From the NCBI RefSeq assembly GCF_001663815.1, contig NZ_CP016027.1:310001-374000 (forward strand): a stretch of DNA of 64,000 nucleotides, in the 5' to 3' direction. Each line of letters begins with the position of its first letter. The first letter of the stretch is position 1. Position numbers and translations under genes: made by a program. The DNA comes from Halothiobacillus diazotrophicus. Lineage in GTDB: Bacteria; Pseudomonadota; Gammaproteobacteria; Halothiobacillales; Halothiobacillaceae. The notes under the pieces are model-generated. The model saw only the letters and a program-made list of their open reading frames with translations, ran no database searches and was not told the DNA's origin. Positions 24,735 through 32,202 of this stretch are shown here, piece after piece.

Positions 24735-24818
24735 GCCTAACGTTTGGCTAAGGGGCGGCCCGCCGCAGGCGGGACGTCCCAGTGAGCGAAGCGAACGTGT
24801 TTGAGCCACTGGTTAGGC
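24735..24818 (-). repeat. attC site 8
   Basis: GCCTAAC to GTTAGGC, 84 bp, arms AAGGGGCGGCCCGCC / GGCGGGACGTCCC in the left half and TTTGGCT / GAGCCACT outward. Confidence 0.8.
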
Positions 24819-25544
24819 ATTGTTGCCACCAAACAACAACGAACGTGCCTCGGCTATAGATAGCCACCGTTTCTCAACGGAAATTGCCCGATGCAGCATG
24901 CGGTGGCAATTGGCACACAATAAAGCCATGTCCTTGAGCTTGGTTTGACGCTCTTGCGACGCTGCCAATGGAATCATGTGGTGTGCCTCGAACATGGCAT
25001 CTTCAATAGCCTCGGACGTCGCGGGCGGCTTGCTCCCGCAGATTTCACAGGCCAAGGCATTCGACTTTTTCCGTTGCTCGATCAGGCGCGCTCGTAGCTT
25101 TGGACTGCGTTCCCTACGCAGATGAGTCTCAGTTACGACTTTGCCCTCTGGGAACACCTCATACTCGCCAGAGTCCTCCTTGATACCCTCGACCACCTCA
25201 ATGCCGGAGCGAATGAGATTTGCGACCTGCTTGGTACGCACTGGGTCATGGCCGAACTCTTCCCACACCTGATGATCCATCTTCGACGTGTTGCCGAGAC
25301 CTTTGCCTGTGGCAACTTGGTTCAGGTTTTGCAGCTTGAACGCGACACCATCTGCGTTTCTGAACGACGGCTTCCTAGCGGACATGCTGTGGTGGGGGAA
25401 CGAACGGAGCAGTTCGGATAGCGCCTGGACTCGGTCATCTGTGCTGGACGGGATCTTGCCATCGCAATCGAAATAGAGATCGAGTGCGAGGATCGTTTCG
25501 TCGCGTGTCCAATGCGGGTTGCCGTGACCGTGAGTTACCGCCAT
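24813..25544 (-). CDS. integron cassette gene: HNH endonuclease
   Basis: 243 residues. C-terminal HNH domain: CEIC (first Cys pair, about 171-174), 'EAHHMIPLAAS' with the catalytic His pair, and 'LLCANCHRMLH' completing zinc binding and the final His. The N-terminal 110 residues start 'HWTRDETILALDLYF', the specificity-like domain found in many stand-alone HNH restriction-like enzymes. Probable modification-dependent or phage-defence nuclease; target unknown. The stop codon lies in the following attC. Confidence 0.88.
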   Translation of the reverse strand: MAVTHGHGNPHWTRDETILALDLYFDCDGKIPSSTDDRVQALSELLRSFPHHSMSARKPSFRNADGVAFKLQNLNQVATGKGLGNTSKMDHQVWEEFGHDPVRTKQVANLIRSGIEVVEGIKEDSGEYEVFPEGKVVTETHLRRERSPKLRARLIEQRKKSNALACEICGSKPPATSEAIEDAMFEAHHMIPLAASQERQTKLKDMALLCANCHRMLHRAISVEKRWLSIAEARSLLFGGNNA

Positions 25545-25551
25545 TTTTTAT

Positions 25552-25647
25552 GCCTAACGTAGAAGTGAGGGGCGGCCGGAGCGCGAAGCGCGGAGGGAAC
25601 CAAACAGCGCAGCTGTTTGGCCGTCCCTCTCGACTGCCGGGTTGGGC
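25552..25647 (-). repeat. attC site 7
   Basis: GCCTAAC to GTTGGGC, 96 bp, arms AGGGGCGGCCGGAGCG / CCGTCCCTCTCGA and inner CAAACAGCGCAGCTGTTTGG palindrome. Confidence 0.85.
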
Positions 25648-25660
25648 GTTAATGTTCGGT

Positions 25661-26095
25661 TCATAGATCTTTGATGGCTCGCACTGCAGCGGAATGGATT
25701 TCCGAGCATATAGCTTCCTGTTTAGGTGGGCAGTTGTTCTTGGCCTGTGACTCAATACGTTTTAGGTCGTCGGGGTCTGCGCTAGCGTCAATGTGGTGGA
25801 GCACAAACTTACGAAAGCCAGGGTCGCGTTTGGCGATGGCTGAGAATTCCTGAACCGATGGCCAGTGGTTTGCCAGTAAAACCACCACTGATTCGGTGTA
25901 ACCCTCGGCGATAAAACCATCATCGCACTGAGGTACATATTTTTTGAACGACTTATGAATCGCAGGCCATGACGATAAGCTGGGTAGTTCGTTCGATATC
26001 CATTGTTGGTCTTTAAGCGAGCAGACTCGGCTTTCAGCGACAGCGGGTGTGGCTAGAACTGCGAAGACCAAAGTGGCTAGCAGATGCAGTTTCAT
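25661..26095 (-). CDS. integron cassette gene: secreted protein of unknown function
   Basis: 144 residues from the ATG at 26095, which gives a clean signal peptide (about 1-20, ending TPAVAES). The frame extends to 26152 but that part is attC sequence. The mature domain is helical with four cysteines (VCSLKD, PQCDDG, NNCPP, AICSE), suggesting two disulphides in the periplasm. No family recognised. Confidence 0.65.
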   Translation of the reverse strand: MKLHLLATLVFAVLATPAVAESRVCSLKDQQWISNELPSLSSWPAIHKSFKKYVPQCDDGFIAEGYTESVVVLLANHWPSVQEFSAIAKRDPGFRKFVLHHIDASADPDDLKRIESQAKNNCPPKQEAICSEIHSAAVRAIKDL

Positions 26096-26098
26096 GAC

Positions 26099-26194
26099 GC
26101 CCAACGTTTGAAGTAACCGGCGCCGGAGCGCGCCGCGCGGAGGGTACCCCAACAGCTACGCTGTTGGGGCGTCCGGTTGACTGATGGGTTAGCA
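26099..26194 (-). repeat. attC site 6
   Basis: GCCCAAC to GTTAGCA, 96 bp, arms GTAACCGGCGCCGGAGCG / GCGTCCGGTTGAC and inner CCCCAACAGC / GCTGTTGGGG. Confidence 0.85.
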
Positions 26195-26740
26195 CGCATT
26201 GATAGCCCCCAGAACAAGTTGCTTTAGTTCCTCTGCAATTTCGAGATAGCCAAGAATGGCTTCTTCGGAGGGGCTAAAGTCGACCTCGTGTGCGGCCGTA
26301 TTCCGGAGACGTCGCAGCGCCATGAACCCAGGAACATAGGCTCTTGGGAGAAGCTCTGCCCTCGCAAGCGCTCGGATTAGTGCCATGGAGTTGTATCTTG
26401 TTTGTGTAGTGAGGAGGCCATGCTTTTTAGCGAGCGATTTTAGGGCCACCTCAATCTCTATCCATGCACTAAGTAGTGTCTCGCGGGGGTTGGCCGTAGC
26501 CGACTGAACGGTTGCTGGCTCCAACAAAATGGCTTCACCTCCAGGAGCCTTTGTCACAATTTGTTCAGCTAGTTTCTCGACCTCATTCTCAAATTCAAAC
26601 TCGGCAGAACCGACTTTCCCCTTCTTGATCCGGCTGAGGAGCCTACGTAACTCTCCGCGAAACATGACCGCTAGAGTGATCGTGGCTAGTGGCCATGCAG
26701 CAGCTTTCGTCAGTTCCACAATGAAGGGGAGTGCGTCCAT
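26189..26740 (-). CDS. integron cassette gene: membrane-anchored protein with R-x4-H motif
   Basis: 183 residues: one N-terminal membrane span (about 12-28), a basic and then acidic linker, and a helical C-terminal domain. 'RLRNTAAHEVDF' near residue 150 carries R-N-T-A-A-H, the R-x4-H signature of HEPN-like RNases and of DUF4145-type domains. Could be a toxin or defence effector; the motif is short and the assignment is tentative. Confidence 0.6.
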   Translation of the reverse strand: MDALPFIVELTKAAAWPLATITLAVMFRGELRRLLSRIKKGKVGSAEFEFENEVEKLAEQIVTKAPGGEAILLEPATVQSATANPRETLLSAWIEIEVALKSLAKKHGLLTTQTRYNSMALIRALARAELLPRAYVPGFMALRRLRNTAAHEVDFSPSEEAILGYLEIAEELKQLVLGAINAC

Positions 26741-26749
26741 AATTGTGCG

Positions 26750-26821
26750 TGCTAACGTTTGAGTTGAGGGGCGCGAAGCCGGCTTGCCGGCGTAGCGTCC
26801 CTCTCGAACGAAATGTTAGGC
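26750..26821 (-). repeat. attC site 5
   Basis: TGCTAAC to GTTAGGC, 72 bp, arms GTTGAGGGGCGC / GCGTCCCTCTCGAAC with a GCCGGCTTGCCGGC apical palindrome. Confidence 0.8.
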
Positions 26822-26824
26822 AGC

Positions 26825-27439
26825 TTAGGCTGATGGCCAAACATTCGAGAAGTCCATTTTGACCTTAACCTGGTTTTCGAAATCCATGATCCTTCTGGCG
26901 CACTCGACGTTTCCCCACCAGCGATCAACAACGTAGTGGTTAATTGGATCGCGATAGTGGTAAGAATTGTTCCCTATCCTTTGATCCGCATTTACAGGCG
27001 CGAGAACACACGGAAGTCCGAGGGCGTAGATTGCACTCTCTGGCAAAGTCATCGACTGATTTTCAATGTCGATCATGAACTGCTGAATACCATCTTGAAC
27101 CTTAACCGTTACTCCATATCCATCTGGCAGTTCGTTGCCGTGGGCAAGATTGCAACGAAATTTTTCGTAGACGATGTCTTCGAACTTGACGCCAACCTTT
27201 CCTTTGCTGTCTTTGAATGGAAAGACAGTCTCTTGAAGATTTAAGCTGCCATGCATCAATTCGATGATGTCGAGATGCTCAACGATGAATTTCCTGAATC
27301 GCTCTCCCACCTTGTCGATCTGCGGATACATCTTTTTCGCAGTGCCGTCGACTGCCAAGCACGCGAATAGCATTCCTTTGTCAAGGTCTCTGCTGTCGCA
27401 AGCATCAAGGGAGTGCCTAATGTGGTCGGCGATCTTCAT
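26825..27439 (-). CDS. integron cassette gene: putative HEPN-like protein
   Basis: 204 residues, soluble. The first 110 residues are helical and contain 'KFRCNLAHGNELPDG', in which R-C-N-L-A-H matches the R-x4-H motif of HEPN nucleases; an acidic 'FEDIVYEK' precedes it. The rest is alpha/beta with 'DRWWGNVECARRIMDF'. I do not recognise a named family. HEPN proteins act in toxin-antitoxin and abortive infection systems; that role here is inference. Confidence 0.6.
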   Translation of the reverse strand: MKIADHIRHSLDACDSRDLDKGMLFACLAVDGTAKKMYPQIDKVGERFRKFIVEHLDIIELMHGSLNLQETVFPFKDSKGKVGVKFEDIVYEKFRCNLAHGNELPDGYGVTVKVQDGIQQFMIDIENQSMTLPESAIYALGLPCVLAPVNADQRIGNNSYHYRDPINHYVVDRWWGNVECARRIMDFENQVKVKMDFSNVWPSA

Positions 27440-27443
27440 AGCT

Positions 27444-27513
27444 GCCTAACTTAACCGAATTGAGCACCTTGGCACCCGAAGGGTGACGAGTGTGCTCGAA
27501 TGAGTGGTTGGGG
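27444..27513 (-). repeat. attC site 4
   Basis: GCCTAAC to GTTGGGG, 70 bp, arms AATTGAGCACCTTGGCACCC / GGGTGACGAGTGTGCTCGAAT. Confidence 0.75.
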
Positions 27514-27749
27514 GGGAAAATAAGCGGTCGGCCTGCACGTAAGTCAATCGATCCTTCATCACTTGACCCCATAGCATGAAGTAAACATCAAAAACCGAAG
27601 TGCTCGTTAGAGAGCGTGTGTATGAACTTGTTATGCACCGCGCTCAAACAGCACTTCGCTTTTAACATTTTCCTCTCATTACTTCTACCCTAACAATATG
27701 ACAAAGCAGGAAATTTCGCCTAGGCACATCTACGCAGACTTATTTTCAC
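27514..27749. other. integron cassette without a recognisable gene
   Basis: 236 bp of AT-rich sequence between two attC sites. No open frame over 40 codons looks coding. It contains an inverted pair CGAAGTGCTCGTTAG...AAACAGCACTTCG (about 27596-27660) that may be a decayed attC. Similar gene-less cassettes elsewhere sometimes carry promoters or small RNAs. Confidence 0.5.
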
Positions 27750-27845
27750 GGCCAACGCCTAAGCTAACCCGCCGCCGGAGCGCGGCGCGCGGAGGGAACC
27801 CAGCGGCGCAGCCGGTGGGCGGTCGGGTTAAGCGTGTTGTTAGGC
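27750..27845 (-). repeat. attC site 3
   Basis: GGCCAAC to GTTAGGC, 96 bp, same arms as the sites at 23861, 28022 and 28294. Confidence 0.9.
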
Positions 27846-28021
27846 GCGGGATGATGAAATGACGATGAACCCATGACCTGCGGAACCTCCCTGTGGACGA
27901 CGCCCTTCCCTGCCACTATGCACCAAGCCCCAACGATGCGCGAGCCGGAATTTGAGGGGCGTGTTTGCGGCCAAATTGAGCTACCGAACTGCTGACAGAA
28001 AACACCAAAAATCGCCCAAGT
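27846..28021. repeat. gene-less integron cassette, copy 2 of 3
   Basis: 176 bp similar over its whole length to 23957-24132 and to the adjacent copy at 28118. No credible gene. Confidence 0.75.
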
Positions 28022-28117
28022 GCCTAACGTTAAAGCTAACCCGCCGCCGGAGCGCACGGCGCGGAGGGAACCCAGCGGCGCAGCCGGTGGGCGGTCGGGT
28101 TGAGCGTGATGTTAGGC
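28022..28117 (-). repeat. attC site 2
   Basis: GCCTAAC to GTTAGGC, 96 bp, arms CTAACCCGCCGCCGGAGCGC / GGTGGGCGGTCGGGTT. Confidence 0.9.
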
Positions 28118-28293
28118 GCGGAATGATGATAAGACTGCAAACGCATGATGTGCGGAACCTCCCTGTGGGCGACGCCCTTGCTAGCAACTATGCACCAAAC
28201 ACCGATGATGCGCGACCTGGAATTTGAAGGGCGTGTTTGCGGCCAGATTGGGCTACCAAACTGCTGACAGAAAACACCAAGAATCGCCCGAGT
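28118..28293. repeat. gene-less integron cassette, copy 3 of 3
   Basis: 176 bp, the most divergent at its left end (GATAAGACTGCAAACGCATGATG) but matching the other two from GCGGAACCTCCCTGTGGGCG onward. Confidence 0.75.
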
Positions 28294-28389
28294 GCCTAAC
28301 GCCTAAGCTAACCCGCCGCCGGAGCGCGACGCGCGGAGGGAACCCAACGGCGCAGCCGGTGGGCGGTCGGGTTAAGCGCCGAGTTAGGT
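28294..28389 (-). repeat. attC site 1
   Basis: GCCTAAC to GTTAGGT, 96 bp; last site before the first cassette of the array. Confidence 0.9.
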
Positions 28390-28393
28390 ATGC

Positions 28394-28669
28394 TCAACGT
28401 GTTTTGTAAATCCGCTTAAAACTGACACGGTTTGTAAACAGTTTGAAACAACCAATAAGCCCGCCCACCAATATGATAGCGAAGGCTATCCAGCCAACAG
28501 TTGAATTAACATTTGTTCCTATCCAGCCACCAAGAAGGGCGGCGGCAAGAAAGACTGCAATAAAAGCTGCATTGGGCGTCCCATATTCAATCTCTGCCTG
28601 ACATCCAGTACAAACATTCGCACCTTGAGGTACCTCAGTGCGGCAATGTGGACACACGTGATTCTCCAT
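28394..28669 (-). CDS. integron cassette gene: zinc-ribbon membrane protein
   Basis: 91 residues from 28669, chosen for AAGGAGA upstream. An N-terminal zinc ribbon (CPHC at about 6-9 and CTGC at 20-23) is followed by two membrane spans (about 35-52 and 57-77) and a basic tail. Zinc ribbon plus two helices is a common architecture of small bacterial membrane proteins of unknown role. First cassette of the array, next to the presumed attI-side boundary (ACCTAAC at 28703). Confidence 0.75.
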   Translation of the reverse strand: MENHVCPHCRTEVPQGANVCTGCQAEIEYGTPNAAFIAVFLAAALLGGWIGTNVNSTVGWIAFAIILVGGLIGCFKLFTNRVSFKRIYKTR

Positions 28670-28702
28670 ATCTTCTCCTTGTGTTGACGATTTTCGAATA
28701 AT

Positions 28703-28709
28703 ACCTAAC
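28703..28709 (-). other. cassette boundary core site at the head of the array
   Basis: ACCTAAC, which on the minus strand is GTTAGGT (GTTRRRY), the recombination core expected where the first cassette joins attI. No attC-like partner arm follows on the outer side, so this is where an attI would lie. Next to it is a perfect hairpin ATATACACCT / AGGTGTATAT (28715-28738). Confidence 0.5.
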
Positions 28710-28899
28710 AAGCAATATACACCTTAAAAGGTGTATATTTCGGCAAGGGGTGGGTGTATAACATGGTCGTCACATCAGTATCCTTATGTTTTAATTGATC
28801 CTGTGAAAAATAGAGGGCGCCACGGGCGGAAGCAAACACACCTTCTGGTTGGCTTCTTTCCTTGGGATCAAGAATCACAGCAATCGCAACCAATCTCAA
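28705..28899 (-). pseudogene. possible tyrosine-recombinase (integron integrase) remnant
   Basis: A 64-codon frame whose end reads 'HKDTDVTTMLYTHPL', close to the box II region of IntI/Xer recombinases (GHxDVxTTxIYTHV) including the nucleophile Tyr, with a two-residue insertion and no recognisable upstream domain. The surrounding 28740-29013 shows no other gene. Against it: in most integrons intI is divergent from the cassettes with its start near attI, whereas this fragment runs with them. Short match, so tentative. Confidence 0.35.
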
Positions 28900-29013
28900 T
28901 AGCTTGGCGAATAAATTTTCATCCCGCTTCGTGGTCGGGTTTTGCCAATGTTTCTGGCAGGACTGTTACGCCCCATTCAACAGCCATTTCTACCAGGTGA
29001 AGGTGGGTTTGAG

Positions 29014-29247
29014 CTACAACTTTCCCTTGAGTTCGGACGATTTGTAATTGCTGAAATGCCCTTCCTTGGCCGCCTGTTGGCGTCCCGCCGCAATGATCTT
29101 GCCGCTTTTCCCCTGCGGAGCGGGTAGGGAGATCTGCTTTTCCAGTTCGGTGCTGCCGCAGGTGGGGCAGGTGGGTATTTCGCCGGAGAACACCAGCAGT
29201 TCGAAGGTTTTGTCGCAGGCTGTGCAGTGGTAGTCGAAGAGGGGCAT
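29014..29247 (-). CDS. FmdB-like zinc-ribbon protein
   Basis: 77 residues: 'MPLFDYHCTACDKTFELL' and 'CPTCGST' give the two CxxC knuckles of the FmdB/CxxC_CXXC_SSSS regulatory-protein family, followed by a basic tail. Members are often encoded with metal-enzyme operons, and a role in regulation or metal handling is assumed. It is the last gene of the leftward iscA-nifUSV operon, 28 bp after the rhodanese-ankyrin gene. Confidence 0.85.
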   Translation of the reverse strand: MPLFDYHCTACDKTFELLVFSGEIPTCPTCGSTELEKQISLPAPQGKSGKIIAAGRQQAAKEGHFSNYKSSELKGKL

Positions 29248-29275
29248 GAGTGTTCCTTGATTTTTCTTGGGCGGT

Positions 29276-30220
29276 TTACGACGACAGGCTTTCGCGCTGG
29301 GGTTGGATGGGCTGGATGCGGTGCCGCTTGCGTAGCAGGTTGAGGCAGGCGACGCTCGCGGCCATGTCCAGTGCGGTGTAGTCGTCGGGGGTGACGAGAT
29401 CCGGGTTGGCGCCGTGGGCCAGCAGGCGTTCGACCACGGGGGCCTTGCCGGTGGACGAGGCGTACATGAGGCAGGTGGCGCCGTTGTCGTTCTGGTGGTC
29501 GATGGGGCAACCGGCGTCGATGAGTCGATCCACGATGTCCAGGTTCTCGCCGACGCAGGCGAGCCACAGGGCCTGATTGCCGTCCGCGTTGCATTTGCGG
29601 GGATCGACGCCCAGGGCCAGCAGTTCTTCCACCCGCTCGGGGGCGCCGGCGCGGGCGGCGCGCATGAGGGGTGTCATGCCGTTGGGCAGTGCGCTGTGGA
29701 TATCGCCGTCGTTGAAGCCTTCTTCGAGCAGCCATGCCCGCAGATCGTCGCTTGACTGTGTCTGCGTGCCAGTCGGCTGGGCCTGCTGGGCGGCGCACCA
29801 GGCTTCGTAACCCCCATCGAGGCTGTAGACCTCGGTGAAGCCGAAGTCGATGAACATTTCGGCGCGGATCTGGCTGGCGTTGCCGTGATAGCAGTAGATG
29901 AGCACCGGCGTATGTTTCGGGCGGCCCATGATGAAATCGACGGCATTGGCATCGCTGAGGTGCTGGGCGCCGACGATGCCGCCGCGCAGGTAGTCCGGCG
30001 TGGCGCGGCAGTCCAGCAGCAGAATGCCCGGGCGCTTGAGAATGTCGCGGGCGGTGGCGACGTCGATGCGTTGGAATGGCTCGGCCAGGGGGGCGTCTTG
30101 GGTATCGGCCATGGTATCGACCAAGGAGTCGACCAAGGAGTCGACCAAGGAGTGGTCTTGGGTCGCCCCGTTGGAAATCGTTGTTGCCTGTTCGGTGCTC
30201 AGGGTGGCTTCGGTATTCAT
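29276..30220 (-). CDS. rhodanese-ankyrin fusion protein
   Basis: 314 residues. After a low-complexity leader with three SLVD repeats (12-base DNA repeat at 30117-30152), residues about 50-140 form a rhodanese domain with active-site loop CYHGNAS (sulfurtransferase Cys). Residues about 165-300 form four ankyrin repeats ('GMTPLMRAARAG', 'NQALWLACVGENL', 'ATCLMYASSTGK', 'YTALDMAAS'). The start overlaps the stop of the SagB-like gene by four bases (ATGA), so they are translationally coupled. A nif-linked rhodanese is known in Azotobacter (RhdN); the ankyrin fusion suggests a partner-binding sulfur carrier. Confidence 0.85.
   Translation of the reverse strand: MNTEATLSTEQATTISNGATQDHSLVDSLVDSLVDTMADTQDAPLAEPFQRIDVATARDILKRPGILLLDCRATPDYLRGGIVGAQHLSDANAVDFIMGRPKHTPVLIYCYHGNASQIRAEMFIDFGFTEVYSLDGGYEAWCAAQQAQPTGTQTQSSDDLRAWLLEEGFNDGDIHSALPNGMTPLMRAARAGAPERVEELLALGVDPRKCNADGNQALWLACVGENLDIVDRLIDAGCPIDHQNDNGATCLMYASSTGKAPVVERLLAHGANPDLVTPDDYTALDMAASVACLNLLRKRHRIQPIQPQRESLSS
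30117..30152. repeat. 12-bp triplicated repeat inside the rhodanese-ankyrin gene
   Basis: TCGACCAAGGAG three times in a row, encoding SLVD repeats in the N-terminal leader. In-frame copy-number change would only alter linker length. Confidence 0.7.
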
Positions 30221-32202
30221 TGCTGGGCGGCTCCGGCCTGATCGGCAGGCTGTTCCGTGTTGGTTCGATGGGGGTAGGGCGGCAGGGTGCTGATTCGGCT
30301 GTCGAAAAGTGCCTGCCCGACGGTGAAGTGGTAAAGCGGCGTCAGGCGGTCGTCCTTGATGCCGAAGCCTTCGCGCGTCGCTGCGTCGAAGAAGCAGCCG
30401 ATACCGGTGCCGTTGAACCCGGCGGCTTCGGCTTCCAGATACAGCACCTGACCGATCAGCCCGGCTTCCCAGTGCAGGTGGCGGTATCGCTCGGGGGCTT
30501 CTTCGATCAGCGGGGCGAATTCCGCGACCATGGACAGGGCGAAGCAGCTGTCGGAGGCGATGGATTGCTGGCAGGAGAACCCTTTGGCGACACGACGTAG
30601 ATCGCCGGGTAGCAGCAGATACAGCGGCAACCTTTCCTGCCGGTGCCCTCCTGTTTGCCCAGGTTGCACCGATTCGCCTTCGTTTGCCGTTGCCTCGGCC
30701 AGTTTGCCGGCGATTTCCGAGCCCACTTCGGCGCTCTCATCAGTGACCACCTCAATGGGTTGCCAGGCGAAGCCCGCATGCAATTGGTCGCGCAGAATGG
30801 TTTCGCCCTCGGCACTGCGCGGCAGCGCGTACAGGCCGGGCTGCAGGCCGGCTACCCGATGCACGAAGATCAGCAGATGCAGATGGGGTTCGACGGGCAG
30901 GCTGTCCCAGGGGAGTCTCGGGGGATCACCTGTTTCCCCGGATGCGATTTCGGGTGGCAGCAGGCGCGCCAGGATGTCGAAGAACGTGTCGGCAGGCATG
31001 GCGACCTTCGGATTGAAGTGCTGGGCACTGCGCCGCCCGCGAATCACGGCGGTGGCCGTGCGCGGTGCGGACAACGGGGGCGGCACGACCGCCGCGGTCA
31101 GCGGCCCGGACTGTTTGCTTTCTGCCGCAGACGTATCCGTGCGGGGCGTCCGAGTGATTTCCGGCCAGGTCGCATGCCAATGTTCTGGCCAAAGTTCCGA
31201 CCCGTTTTCTCCTTCCGCACCAACAAACTCGGCTTCTGCCGCCGGATGGGCGGCGGGATGCGGCGCTCGGCTGGCTTCGGCCACCTGATCGATGATCGGC
31301 CAGCGATAGAAGGGATGCGGGTCCAGCAAGTTGGCGCTGCCCGTCCAGCTACCTTCGGCGATTAGATTGGGAGCGACTGGGGCCGAGTCGGTCTTGCCGG
31401 GTACGGTGACGCCCAGCAGCAGTTCCGGTTCTTCCGGTTCGGCTTTGGCGAAATCGTCCCCGCGATCCAGGCCCATCAGCCCGGCCAGTTGATCGTGGTC
31501 GAGGTTCGGCACCATGCCCACGCCCCAGCCCAGCAGGGCGGCGGCATAGCGCAGGGCGCCGATGGCATGGCCCGTATCCAGCTGGCAGTACCGGAAGGCG
31601 CGCTCTCCGTACTTCCAGGCTTCGCGCCAGTTGATGGACGTGAGGCCGATATGGAGCGATGGCGTGATGGCGTTCTGATTATCGGCGGGTTGCCATCGCC
31701 GTTCGAGGGCGTGGTCTCGGCTTACATAGTGATAGAGCCCGTCGTGCAGCCCGGCAAGGCCGAAGACCAACACATAGCATTCCGTGGGGTGCAGGTTGCC
31801 GCTGGAGGGGTTACAGCGTAGTGCCCAGCGGTCGGGGCCGTATTCCTTCCAGGCGGCCAGACCCATCGAGAGTTCCAGCAGGTAGGCCAGTGAAGGCAGG
31901 TCGAAGGGATACGGTTGGGCGGCGGGCAGTTCGGCGAACGGCCGCGGGTCGTCCCGGCCATCGCGCGTCGTGCGAAGCGGCAAGGGGATGCGCGCGGCGC
32001 CTGCGAATTCGCGGAACGGGTTGGGTTGGGCGTCCCAGTCCAGTGTTTCCGGCCCGGCGGCGTAGCGGTCGACGTGATGCTCGGTGCGCCGATGGTAGTC
32101 GAGCACCGTCTGGGCATCCACCGCGCGGTTGCGCCGGCCGACGCGGTGGCGATCAGCCTTCGGCGGTGGCGCCGGGACGGCTGATCTTGTCGAGTCCGAC
32201 AT
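30217..32202 (-). CDS. SagB/ThcOx-type double nitroreductase-fold protein
   Basis: 661 residues, about twice a normal nitroreductase: two FMN-binding nitroreductase halves (about 75-260 and 380-640). 'SSGNLHPTECYVL' in the first half and 'RRSAQHFNPKVAMP' and 'GTGIGCFFDAA' in the second are typical of SagB-type dehydrogenases. Known relatives oxidise azolines or act as flavin reductases; orphan doubled versions are of unknown function. Encoded between nifW and the rhodanese-ankyrin gene and overlapping neighbouring nifW by 50 bases at its start, so it belongs to the nif operon. Confidence 0.8.
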   Translation of the reverse strand: MSDSTRSAVPAPPPKADRHRVGRRNRAVDAQTVLDYHRRTEHHVDRYAAGPETLDWDAQPNPFREFAGAARIPLPLRTTRDGRDDPRPFAELPAAQPYPFDLPSLAYLLELSMGLAAWKEYGPDRWALRCNPSSGNLHPTECYVLVFGLAGLHDGLYHYVSRDHALERRWQPADNQNAITPSLHIGLTSINWREAWKYGERAFRYCQLDTGHAIGALRYAAALLGWGVGMVPNLDHDQLAGLMGLDRGDDFAKAEPEEPELLLGVTVPGKTDSAPVAPNLIAEGSWTGSANLLDPHPFYRWPIIDQVAEASRAPHPAAHPAAEAEFVGAEGENGSELWPEHWHATWPEITRTPRTDTSAAESKQSGPLTAAVVPPPLSAPRTATAVIRGRRSAQHFNPKVAMPADTFFDILARLLPPEIASGETGDPPRLPWDSLPVEPHLHLLIFVHRVAGLQPGLYALPRSAEGETILRDQLHAGFAWQPIEVVTDESAEVGSEIAGKLAEATANEGESVQPGQTGGHRQERLPLYLLLPGDLRRVAKGFSCQQSIASDSCFALSMVAEFAPLIEEAPERYRHLHWEAGLIGQVLYLEAEAAGFNGTGIGCFFDAATREGFGIKDDRLTPLYHFTVGQALFDSRISTLPPYPHRTNTEQPADQAGAAQQ

